From the NCBI GenBank assembly GCA_016870395.1, contig VGBT01000001.1:130376-194375 (forward strand): a stretch of 64,000 nt of DNA, given 5' to 3'. Shown here piece by piece: positions 18,078-26,565 of the stretch; within the stretch, counting starts at the first letter, position 1; the number at the start of each line of letters is the position of its first letter. Both the position numbers and the translations under genes were made by a program. The notes below the pieces were generated by a model that did no database searches, was not told the origin of the DNA, and saw nothing but the letters and a program-made list of their open reading frames with translations. The DNA is from Actinomycetota bacterium. GTDB lineage: Bacteria; Actinomycetota; Acidimicrobiia; IMCC26256; JAENVU01.

Positions 18078-19370
18078 ATGAGCGACGTGTGGGAGGAGGT
18101 CGAGCGGCTCGGTCGTCAGACCGACGAGGGCGCGCAGGAGCTGCGCCCACGTTCCGAGCTCGTCGTCACCGGTGGCCCCTGGCCCGAGGGCGAGGGCGAG
18201 GGCGAGGGCGAGACCATGATCATCAACATGGGGCCCCAGCACCCGTCCACCCACGGGGTGCTGCGCGTGATGATGGAGCTCGACGGTGAGACGGTGGTGC
18301 GGGCGAAGCCGGTCATCGGTTACCTCCACACCGGCATGGAGAAGACGGCCGAGCAGCTCACCTACGTGCAGGGCAGCACCAACGTCACCCGCATGGACTA
18401 CGCGTCGCCGATCGCGAACGAGCTCGTGTTCTCGACGGCCGTCGAGCGGCTGCTCGACGTCGAGGTCCCGCCGCGCGCCGTCTGGGCGCGCATGCTCCTT
18501 GCCGAGCTGAGCCGCATGGCGAGCCACCTCCTGTTCCAGGCCAGCAACGGCATGGACATCGGCGCGGTGTCGATGATGCTCTACGGCTGGCGTGAACGTG
18601 AGGAGACGCTGCGGGTCCTGGAGATGATCACGGGACTGCGCATGAACCACAACTTCGTGCGCCCCGGTGGCATCGCGGCCGACCTGCCCGACGGCTGGCA
18701 GCGCGCGGTGCTCGAGCTCTGCGAGATCGTCGAGCGCGGCATCGACGACTACGACACGTTGCTCACCTCGAACCCGATCTGGGTCGAGCGCACCGTCGGA
18801 GTGGGGGTCATCACCACGGAGCAGGCGTTGGCGCTCGGGATCTCCGGACCGATCCTGCGCTCCACGGGATTCCCGTGGGACCTGCGCAAGGCCCAGCCGT
18901 ACCTCGCGTACGACCAGGTCGACTTCGACGTGATCTACACGGAGAACGGCGACTGCTTCGACCGCTATCGCATCCGGCTCGGCGAGATCGCGGAGTCGAT
19001 CAAGATCGTTCGCCAGTGCGTGGACATGATGCCCGCCGGCGACTACCGGACCCAGGACAAGAAGGTCACCCCGCCGCCGCGTGCTCGTATCAATGAGTCG
19101 ATGGAAGCGCTGATCCACCACTTCAAGCTCTTCACCGAGGGCTTCCGTGTCCCGGCCGGCGAGACCTACGTGTCGGTCGAGTCGCCGCGTGGTGAGATCG
19201 GCTGCTACCTCGTCTCCGACGGGACGGGCAAGCCGGTGCGGATGCACATCCGCGGACCGTCGTTCTACAACCTCCAGTCGATGGAGCCGATGATGGAAGG
19301 CCGCCTCGTGGCCGACGCCGTCGCGGTGATCTCGAGTGTCGACCCGATCCTCGGAGAGGTGGATCGGTGA
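18078..19370 (+). CDS. nuoD: NADH-quinone oxidoreductase subunit D (copy 1)
   Basis: INMGPQHPSTHGVLRVMMELDGE, C-terminal SVDPILGEVDR. Confidence 0.96.
   Translation: MSDVWEEVERLGRQTDEGAQELRPRSELVVTGGPWPEGEGEGEGETMIINMGPQHPSTHGVLRVMMELDGETVVRAKPVIGYLHTGMEKTAEQLTYVQGSTNVTRMDYASPIANELVFSTAVERLLDVEVPPRAVWARMLLAELSRMASHLLFQASNGMDIGAVSMMLYGWREREETLRVLEMITGLRMNHNFVRPGGIAADLPDGWQRAVLELCEIVERGIDDYDTLLTSNPIWVERTVGVGVITTEQALALGISGPILRSTGFPWDLRKAQPYLAYDQVDFDVIYTENGDCFDRYRIRLGEIAESIKIVRQCVDMMPAGDYRTQDKKVTPPPRARINESMEALIHHFKLFTEGFRVPAGETYVSVESPRGEIGCYLVSDGTGKPVRMHIRGPSFYNLQSMEPMMEGRLVADAVAVISSVDPILGEVDR
18186..18209 (+). repeat. four tandem copies of GAGGGC inside nuoD copy 1
   Basis: Direct reading; encodes (Glu-Gly)4. 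Confidence 0.9.
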
Positions 19371-19855
19371 TGTTCACGCCCGAGAACCTCGAGCGCGCCC
19401 GCGCGATCGTGGCCCGCTACCCGCGGGCCAAGTCCGCGATCCTGCCGCTCGCGCACCTCGCCCAGGACCAGGACGGCTGGCTCTCGCCCGAGGCGATGCG
19501 CGAGATCGCGGCGCTCACGAGAGTCGAGCCGGCCGAGGTGCTCGGCACCTGCAGCTTCTACACGATGTTCAAGCGCGATCCGGTCGGCCGGCTCGTGGTG
19601 TCGGTGTGCACGAACGTCACGTGCCTCGTCACCGGCGGGCCCGAGGTTCTCGAGCACCTCGCCCGGCGCTACGACGACGACGACGTGTATGTCGAGGAGG
19701 TCGAGTGCCTCGCGGCGTGCGGGGGTGCGCCTGCGATGCAGGTGAACTACGAGTTCCACGAGGGTCTCACGCCCGAGATGGCGGAGGAGATCGTCGAGGC
19801 CTACAAGCGGGGTGAGCTCATCCCGCGCGGCGTGAGCGGAGGCCGGGTGTCGTGA
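19367..19855 (+). CDS. nuoE: NADH-quinone oxidoreductase subunit E
   Basis: [2Fe-2S] thioredoxin-like: CTNVTC...ECLAACGGAPAMQVN; GTG 19367 or ATG 19370. Confidence 0.94.
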   Translation: MMFTPENLERARAIVARYPRAKSAILPLAHLAQDQDGWLSPEAMREIAALTRVEPAEVLGTCSFYTMFKRDPVGRLVVSVCTNVTCLVTGGPEVLEHLARRYDDDDVYVEEVECLAACGGAPAMQVNYEFHEGLTPEMAEEIVEAYKRGELIPRGVSGGRVS

Positions 19856-21180
19856 CCGTCACCGAGACCCGCGTCATCACGAAGCGGATCCACGACCGTC
19901 CGGAGGACAGCTGGACGATCGACGGCGCGCTCGCGTCCGGCGCGTACGAGGGCTTGCGCGCGGCGTTCGCCATGGGGCGTGACGCGATCGGCGAGGAGCA
20001 GGTGAAGGCGTCCGGTCTGCGTGGCCGGGGCGGCGCCGGGTTTCCCACCGCGACGAAGTGGTCGTTCCTCCCGGCGGGTTCGTACCCGCGCTACCTCGTC
20101 GTCAACGCCGACGAGGGTGAGCCGTCCACCTTCAAGGACCGCATGCTCATCGAGCGTGACCCGCACCAGCTCATCGAGGGGATCGCGATCGCCGCGTTCG
20201 CGATCGAGTGCAACCTCGCGTTCGTCTACATCCGCGGCGAGTTCGCGCTCGGCTACGAGCGCCTGGAGCAGGCGGTGGCGGAGGCGAAGGCGAAGGGCTT
20301 CCTCGGCATGAACATCCTCGGCTCGGGCTTCGACCTCGACATCGTCGTGCACCGCGGCGCGGGCGCCTACATCTGCGGCGAGGAGACGGCGTTGCTCGAG
20401 AGCCTGGAGGGCGAGCGCGGCATGCCGCGCATCCGCCCGCCGTTCCCAGCGATCGAGGGGCTCTACGCGAAGCCGACCGTGGTGAACAACGTCGAGACGA
20501 TCTCCACGCTCCCACACATCGTGCGTATGGGCGGGGAGGAGTACGCGAAGCTCGGGGTCGACCGCTCGACCGGCACGCGCGTCTTCTCGCTCTCCGGTCA
20601 CGTCAAGCGTCCGGGCAACTACGAGGTCGAGCTGGGCGTCACCTTCCGCGACCTCCTGTACTCGCCGGAGCTCGGTGGCGGCATCACCGACGACCGCAAG
20701 GTGAAGTTCTTCATCCCCGGGGGCGCGTCGAGCCAGTGGCTCACCGGCGCCGACGAGCACCTCGACGCCCCGCTCGACATGGACTTCTTGGAGCAGAACC
20801 TCGGCGTGATGCTGGGCTCCGGCGCGGTGATGGTCTTCGACGAGACTGTCAACCCGGCGCTCGTGGCCTGGCGCCTCGCGAAGTTCTTCGCGGACGAGTC
20901 GTGCGGCAAGTGCACGCCGTGCCGGGAGGGAACCGGCTGGGTCGAGAAGGTGCTGTACCGGATCGCGCACGGCCAGGGTCGGCCACAAGACTTCGACATG
21001 CTGCTCGACGTGTGCGACAACATCTCGCCGGGCGTCACCACCGCCCCGTTCGCCCAGACGACGATCTGCCCGCTCGGGCCGTCGGTGGTCAGCCCGGTCG
21101 CGAGCCTCCAGAAGTACTTCCGCGACGAGGTCCTCGCGATGTGCACCGGTCCGTCGACGATCCCCGTGAGCGCGTCATGA
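19852..21180 (+). CDS. nuoF: NADH-quinone oxidoreductase subunit F
   Basis: GLRGRGGAGFPTATKWSF, VNADEGEPSTFKDR, ESCGKCTPCREGT. Confidence 0.96.
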   Translation: MTVTETRVITKRIHDRPEDSWTIDGALASGAYEGLRAAFAMGRDAIGEEQVKASGLRGRGGAGFPTATKWSFLPAGSYPRYLVVNADEGEPSTFKDRMLIERDPHQLIEGIAIAAFAIECNLAFVYIRGEFALGYERLEQAVAEAKAKGFLGMNILGSGFDLDIVVHRGAGAYICGEETALLESLEGERGMPRIRPPFPAIEGLYAKPTVVNNVETISTLPHIVRMGGEEYAKLGVDRSTGTRVFSLSGHVKRPGNYEVELGVTFRDLLYSPELGGGITDDRKVKFFIPGGASSQWLTGADEHLDAPLDMDFLEQNLGVMLGSGAVMVFDETVNPALVAWRLAKFFADESCGKCTPCREGTGWVEKVLYRIAHGQGRPQDFDMLLDVCDNISPGVTTAPFAQTTICPLGPSVVSPVASLQKYFRDEVLAMCTGPSTIPVSAS

Positions 21181-23777
21181 ACCTGGTGAGCGTCACGATC
21201 GACGGGCGCGAGGTGCAGGTGCCCGCCGGCGAGTTGCTGATCAAGGTCGCGCAGGAGCACGGCACCTACATCCCGCGCTTCTGCTGGCACGAGCGGATGA
21301 AGCCGGTGGGGATGTGCCGGATGTGTTTGGTCGAGGTCGAGGGCGTGCGGGGGCTTCCGCCGGCGTGCACCACCCCGGTCACCGATGGCATGGTCGTGCG
21401 CACCAAGACGCCGGCGGTGAAGAAGGTGCAGGACGGCGTCCTCGAGCTCCTGCTCGTGAACCACCCGCTCGACTGCCCGGTGTGCGACCGCGGCGGCGAG
21501 TGCCCGCTCCAGGACACCACGCTCGCGTTCGGTCCGGGAGAGTCTCGCTTCGTCGAGGAGAAGCGGCACTGGGAGAAGCCGATCCCGGTGTCCGACCTCG
21601 TGCTGCTCGACCGCGAGCGCTGCATCCAGTGTGCGCGTTGCACACGCTTCGCCGACGAGATCGCGGGTGATCCGCTGATCTCGTTCGGGGAGCGTGGTGG
21701 CCAAACGGAGATCATCACCTTCCCCGACGAGCCGTTCGCGTCGTACTTCTCGGGCAACACGGTCCAGATCTGCCCCGTCGGCGCGCTCACCGCGAAGCCG
21801 TATCGCTTCAGGGCGCGCCCGTGGGACCTCACCGGGGCCGAGACGTCGTGCGTCACCTGCGCGGTCCACTGCCGGGGCGCGCTCGAGTCCACCAGCAACC
21901 AGCTGGTGCGGCTCCTCGGCGTCGACAGTGAGCCGGTCAACCAGGGGTGGCTGTGTGACAAGGGCCGCTACGGGTACGAGGCGGTCAACGCCGACGAGCG
22001 CGTGCGCCACCCGATGATCCGCAAGCGCGGCGAGCTGGTGGAGTGCTCGTGGCCGGAGGCGCTCGACGCGGCAGCCGACGGGATCCAGCGGGCGCTCGAC
22101 CTCAACGGGCCGCAGTCGGTGGCGTTGCTCGGCGGTGCCAACGGCACCAACGAAGAGGCCTACGCCTGGGCCCGCCTCGCCAAGAGCGTGCTGCGCACCG
22201 ACAACGTCGACGCGCAGCTCGGCGACGGGCTGCCCGCCGAGGTCGTGCTGGGTCTCCCCCGCGCGCTCATCGCCGACCTCGACCGGGCGCGCGGCATCGT
22301 GCTGCTGGGCCCCGACCTCAAAGAGGAGCTCCCGGTCCTCTACCTGCGCATGCGGCGCGCCGCGGTGGAGCTCGGCGTCCCGCTGATCGAGATCGCACCT
22401 CGCGACACGGGCTGCTCGCGCTACGCCTCGGCCCGGCTCCGGCCCGTGCCCGGAGAGCAGGCCGGCATCGCGCGCCGGCTCGCCGCCGCCGTCGGTGGTG
22501 CACCCAGCGGCGACGCCGACATCGACGAAGCCGCCGTGCTCCTCGCGGGCAGGGACGGCGACGTCGTGGTGGTTCTCGGCCGCGGCGACCTGGCCGAGTC
22601 GGCCGCCACCACCGTTGCCGCGGCCGCGGAGCTCGGCGCTCTGCCCGGCGCGAAGTTCCTCGTCGCGCTCCGTCGGGCCAACGTCCGCGGCGCGCTCGAC
22701 CTCGGCCTGGCTCCCGGGTTCCTGCCCGGTCGGGTCACGCTGGCCGAGGGAGGCGACCACTTCGCGCAAGCCTGGGGTGGGGTCCCCGCGGCCCCGGGCC
22801 TCGGTGCGCTCGGGATCCTCGGGGCCGCGTCCGAGGGGCGCATCCACGCCCTCGTCCTAGCCGGGAGCGACCCCGTCGGTGGGTGCCCGGACCGCTCGCT
22901 CGCGCGTAACGCGATCGCGGCAGCCGGCTTCGTGATCGCGGTCGACACGTTCGTGACCGAGAGCAACAAGCGCGCCGACGTGTTCCTCCCCGTCACGATG
23001 TGGGGCGAGGAGTCCGGCACGGTCACCAACGTCGAAGGGCGCGTGCAGCGGGTCGCGCAGAAGGTCTCGCCCGAGGGCATCGCGATGCCCGAGTGGCGCA
23101 TCGCGGCGGAGCTCGCACTGCGGCTGGGGGTCGACTTCGGTTTCGAGGCGGTCGAGGAGGTCACCGACGAGATCGCCCGGGTGGCTCCCGCGCACGCGGG
23201 CGTCGACACCACGCTCCTGCGTCGGGCGCGCGATGGAGTCGTGCTGCCCGTCGCCGAACACCCCGACGAGCTCCACTTCGGTCGCGCCGGCGTGGGGCTG
23301 GCGGGGGCCTCGTGGGACCCGATCCTGCCGACACCAGCGGAAGTGGTGGCCGACGCCCCGGTCGAGCCGGTCGAGCCGGTCGAGCGGCAGATGCCCGCGC
23401 TGCACGTGTGGTCGCGCGAGGTGCCGGACGGGTCGGCGTCGGCGCCGGCGCGTGACGCCTACGCTCTGCGGCTCGTGAGCGGGCGCACCCTCTACGACGG
23501 CGGCATCACCGTGACACTTTCGCCGTCGATGGCGCAGCTTGCACCGCGGGCCGTGCTGCTCGTGAACCCGCACGACCGCGATCGCATCGGGGTGAGCGAC
23601 GGCGACGAGGTGCGGGTCACGTCTGCCCGCACGAGCATGAACCTCGTACTGCGCGGCGACGCGGCCACGTCCGCAGGCTGCGCGTTCCTGCCCTTCAACC
23701 TGCCCGGTCCGGGTGCGTCCGACCTGATCGACGCCTCGGCGCCGGTGACCGACCTGCGCGTGGAGTCGATCCGATGA
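21177..23777 (+). CDS. nuoG: NADH-quinone oxidoreductase subunit G
   Basis: [2Fe-2S] CWHERMKPVGMCRMCLVEVEG, CPVCDRGGECPLQ, CIQCARCTRF, and N7-type CVTCAVHC-X27-C; ATG at 21177 in frame with the longer ORF. Confidence 0.95.
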   Translation: MNLVSVTIDGREVQVPAGELLIKVAQEHGTYIPRFCWHERMKPVGMCRMCLVEVEGVRGLPPACTTPVTDGMVVRTKTPAVKKVQDGVLELLLVNHPLDCPVCDRGGECPLQDTTLAFGPGESRFVEEKRHWEKPIPVSDLVLLDRERCIQCARCTRFADEIAGDPLISFGERGGQTEIITFPDEPFASYFSGNTVQICPVGALTAKPYRFRARPWDLTGAETSCVTCAVHCRGALESTSNQLVRLLGVDSEPVNQGWLCDKGRYGYEAVNADERVRHPMIRKRGELVECSWPEALDAAADGIQRALDLNGPQSVALLGGANGTNEEAYAWARLAKSVLRTDNVDAQLGDGLPAEVVLGLPRALIADLDRARGIVLLGPDLKEELPVLYLRMRRAAVELGVPLIEIAPRDTGCSRYASARLRPVPGEQAGIARRLAAAVGGAPSGDADIDEAAVLLAGRDGDVVVVLGRGDLAESAATTVAAAAELGALPGAKFLVALRRANVRGALDLGLAPGFLPGRVTLAEGGDHFAQAWGGVPAAPGLGALGILGAASEGRIHALVLAGSDPVGGCPDRSLARNAIAAAGFVIAVDTFVTESNKRADVFLPVTMWGEESGTVTNVEGRVQRVAQKVSPEGIAMPEWRIAAELALRLGVDFGFEAVEEVTDEIARVAPAHAGVDTTLLRRARDGVVLPVAEHPDELHFGRAGVGLAGASWDPILPTPAEVVADAPVEPVEPVERQMPALHVWSREVPDGSASAPARDAYALRLVSGRTLYDGGITVTLSPSMAQLAPRAVLLVNPHDRDRIGVSDGDEVRVTSARTSMNLVLRGDAATSAGCAFLPFNLPGPGASDLIDASAPVTDLRVESIR

Positions 23778-24982
23778 GGCTCCTGGCCGCGGGCGATCCG
23801 CTGTTCGCGGACGGGCTCGATTTCGGCATCGTGCTGATCGTGATCGTGAAGACGGTCGTGACCTTTGCGCTGCTGCTGGTGCTTGTCCTCTTCTACATCT
23901 GGTTCATGCGCAAGGTCATCGCCGACATGCAGAACCGGATCGGCCCCGCACGCGCGGGCGGTCGGTTCGGGATCCTGCAGACTCTGGCCGACGGCATCAA
24001 GCTGTTCTTCAAGGAGCAGTCGGTGCCGGACAGCGCAGACCCCTTCGTCTTCCGGCTCGCGCCCTACCTGTCGATCATCCCGGCGTTCCTCGCGTTCTCG
24101 ATCATCCCCATCGGCGGCGAGGTCTCGATGTTCGGTCACGAGACCTACCTGCAGCTCGCCGACCCCGAGATCGGCGTGCTGTTCCTGCTCGCGATGTCGG
24201 GCATCGGTCTCTACGGCGTGATGCTCGCGGGGTGGGCGAGTGGGTCGAAGTACCCGCTGCTGGGCTCGGTGCGGGCGTCCGCGCAGATGCTCTCGTACGA
24301 GGCCGCCTTCGGGCTGGCCGTCGTCGCCGTGCTCCTCCACGCGGGCACGCTCTCTACCCGCGGCATCGTGAACGCCCAGGCGTGGACGAGCTGGGACAGC
24401 TTCGCGACGAGCTGGTACTGGACGGTCGCCGTCGTTTCGTTCGCGATCTTTTTGGTCGCAGCGATCGCGGAGACGAATCACCCGCCCTTCGACTTGGTCG
24501 AGGCCGAGCAGGAGCTCGTGGGCGGCTTCGTCACCGAGTACACGGGCATGCGGTTCGCAATCTTCTTCCTGGCCGAGTTCATGAACCTGATCACGATGTC
24601 GGCGATCGCGGTCACGCTCTTCCTCGGCGGGCCGTCGGGTCCCGCGCTCGGCTTCCTTCCCGCGGACGGCACCGTGAACGTCTGGCTCATGCCGGTGTTC
24701 TGGTTCTTCGCCAAGCTCCTCTTCCTCCTTTTCTGCACGGTGTGGGTGCGCGCCTCCCTGCCGCGACTGCGCTACGACCAGCTCATGGACCTCGGGTGGA
24801 AGTGGCTCATCGAGCTCGCGTTCCTCGCCGTGATGGTGACGGCAGTGGTGCTGGTCGGGCGCGACGAGGGATGGAACCGCTGGGTCGTGGTCCCGGCCTC
24901 GATCGCAGGTGCCGTCGCGGTGCTGGGCGCTCTCCGGCTCTGCATGCCGAAGCGTTCGGAGCTCGTGGAAGAGGAGGCGTAG
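23774..24982 (+). CDS. nuoH: NADH-quinone oxidoreductase subunit H (copy 1)
   Basis: MQNRIGPARAGGRFGILQTLADGIKLFFKE; ETNHPPFDLVEAEQELVGGFVTEYTGMRF. Confidence 0.96.
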   Translation: MRLLAAGDPLFADGLDFGIVLIVIVKTVVTFALLLVLVLFYIWFMRKVIADMQNRIGPARAGGRFGILQTLADGIKLFFKEQSVPDSADPFVFRLAPYLSIIPAFLAFSIIPIGGEVSMFGHETYLQLADPEIGVLFLLAMSGIGLYGVMLAGWASGSKYPLLGSVRASAQMLSYEAAFGLAVVAVLLHAGTLSTRGIVNAQAWTSWDSFATSWYWTVAVVSFAIFLVAAIAETNHPPFDLVEAEQELVGGFVTEYTGMRFAIFFLAEFMNLITMSAIAVTLFLGGPSGPALGFLPADGTVNVWLMPVFWFFAKLLFLLFCTVWVRASLPRLRYDQLMDLGWKWLIELAFLAVMVTAVVLVGRDEGWNRWVVVPASIAGAVAVLGALRLCMPKRSELVEEEA

Positions 24983-25048
24983 GTGCCCACTCTTCGCGAT
25001 CGTCCGCGCGTCGGGCACCTGAGCCGACCAATGAGGGAGGAGGCGTAG
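24983..25048 (+). other. 22-codon mini-ORF (GTG...GCGTAG) between nuoH and nuoI copy 1; spacer bounded by 15-bp direct repeats
   Basis: GAGGAGGCGTAGGTG at 24971-24985 and 25037-25051 (66-bp period); in-frame translation (M/V)PTLRDRPRVGHLSRPMREEA*. Confidence 0.5.
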
Positions 25049-25684
25049 GTGGGTCTTTTCCAAGGCTTCGGCGTGACGTTGAAGCAGATGTTCAAGCCGC
25101 GCCTCACCACGCCCTACCCGGATGCCAAGCGGCCAAAGCCGCCGCGCTTCCACGGGCGCCACGTGCTCAACCGCTACGACGACGGCATGGAGAAGTGCAT
25201 CGGCTGCGAGCTCTGCGCCGGCGTCTGCCCGGCGCGCTGCATCTACGTGCGTGGCGCCGACAACCCACCGGACGCGCCCGTCTCGCCCGGTGAACGCTAC
25301 GGCTTCGTCTACGAGATCAACTACCTGCGCTGCATCCACTGTGACATGTGCGTCGAGGCATGCCCGACCGAGGCGATCACCGAGACGAAGCTCTTCGAGT
25401 TCTCGTTCACCAACCGCGAGGACGCGATCTACACCAAGACCGAGTTGCTCGTCGACGACGACGGTCGGGCGCGCCGCCAGCCCTGGGAGTTCTGGATGGG
25501 CGACGAGGACGACCATACGAGCGCCTGGATGCGCGCCACCGCACCGTCGGGCGCCGTGGGCTACGAGGACCGGGTCGTCTGGTCGGAGGAGCTTGGGTTC
25601 GGCTACCGCGATCCCGAACGTGGTCAGCACACCGCGGCCGATGCCGAGGACCACACCACGAACGACGCCGAGGATGCCTCGTGA
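25049..25684 (+). CDS. nuoI: NADH-quinone oxidoreductase subunit I (copy 1)
   Basis: [15 protein letters not shown] and [16 protein letters not shown]. Confidence 0.95.
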   Translation: MGLFQGFGVTLKQMFKPRLTTPYPDAKRPKPPRFHGRHVLNRYDDGMEKCIGCELCAGVCPARCIYVRGADNPPDAPVSPGERYGFVYEINYLRCIHCDMCVEACPTEAITETKLFEFSFTNREDAIYTKTELLVDDDGRARRQPWEFWMGDEDDHTSAWMRATAPSGAVGYEDRVVWSEELGFGYRDPERGQHTAADAEDHTTNDAEDAS

Positions 25685-26247
25685 GCGAGGTCGTGATCTT
25701 CTTCCTGATGGCCGCGCTCGCCCTCGGCGCCGCGCTGGGTGTCGTGCTCGCGAAGAACCCGGTGCACAGCGCGTTGCTCCTGGTCACCGTCCTGGTTGCG
25801 ATCGCGGTGCTGTTTGTCGTGCAGGACGCGCAGCTCCTCGCTGCTGTGCAGGTGATCGTCTACGCCGGCGCGATCGTCGTGCTGTTCCTGTTCGTGATCA
25901 TGTTGCTCGGTGTCGACGAGCAAGAGAGTCTGTCGGACCCCGTGCGGATCCAGCGGCCCGCCGCGATCCTGCTCGGCGTGATCGCCCTCGCGGAGGTGCT
26001 GTTCCTCACCGGGCACCACTGGGCCACCGGAGCGGAGAAGGCCCGCGGTGCGCTCGACGACGGTTCCGGCGGCAACGTCGAGCGGGTCGCCCGTAGCCTC
26101 TTCACCGAGTTCCTCTGGCCCTTCGAGGTGACTGCCGTCCTGTTGGTCGCCGCGGTGATCGGCAGTGTGGTGCTCGCGCGGCGCAGTAACCGGCCCACCA
26201 CCGACGACGTCGACGAGTCGAGTGGCGAGAAGGTCTCGGCGCCGTGA
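25681..26247 (+). CDS. nuoJ: NADH-quinone oxidoreductase subunit J (copy 1)
   Basis: [54 protein letters not shown] start at 25681. Confidence 0.94.
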   Translation: MSEVVIFFLMAALALGAALGVVLAKNPVHSALLLVTVLVAIAVLFVVQDAQLLAAVQVIVYAGAIVVLFLFVIMLLGVDEQESLSDPVRIQRPAAILLGVIALAEVLFLTGHHWATGAEKARGALDDGSGGNVERVARSLFTEFLWPFEVTAVLLVAAVIGSVVLARRSNRPTTDDVDESSGEKVSAP

Positions 26248-26552
26248 AGCTCACCGACACCTACTTCCTCACCTTCGCCGCGCTTCTCTTCACGATCGGT
26301 GCGGTCGGCCTGCTGGTCCGTCGCAACGTGCTCGTGATGTTCATGTGCGTCGAGCTGATGCTCAACGCCGTCAACGTCACGTTCGTTGCCTTCTCGAAGA
26401 CGTTGAACGACATCAGCGGGCAGGCGATCGTGTTCTTCGTTCTCGTCGTGGCCGCAGCCGAGGTCGCGGTCGGCCTCGCGATCATCGTTGCCATCTTCCG
26501 GCGGCGGCGCAGCGGTGTCACCGCCGACGACATCGACCTCCTGAAGGGCTGA
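26244..26552 (+). CDS. nuoK: NADH-quinone oxidoreductase subunit K (copy 1)
   Basis: [21 protein letters not shown]...[18 protein letters not shown]. Confidence 0.95.
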   Translation: MKLTDTYFLTFAALLFTIGAVGLLVRRNVLVMFMCVELMLNAVNVTFVAFSKTLNDISGQAIVFFVLVVAAAEVAVGLAIIVAIFRRRRSGVTADDIDLLKG

Positions 26553-26565
26553 GGCTCCACCGATC

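Noticed and set aside
20208-21176. Upstream extension of the nuoG ORF
   Set aside because: Overlaps nuoF out of frame with low-complexity translation; real start is ATG 21177.
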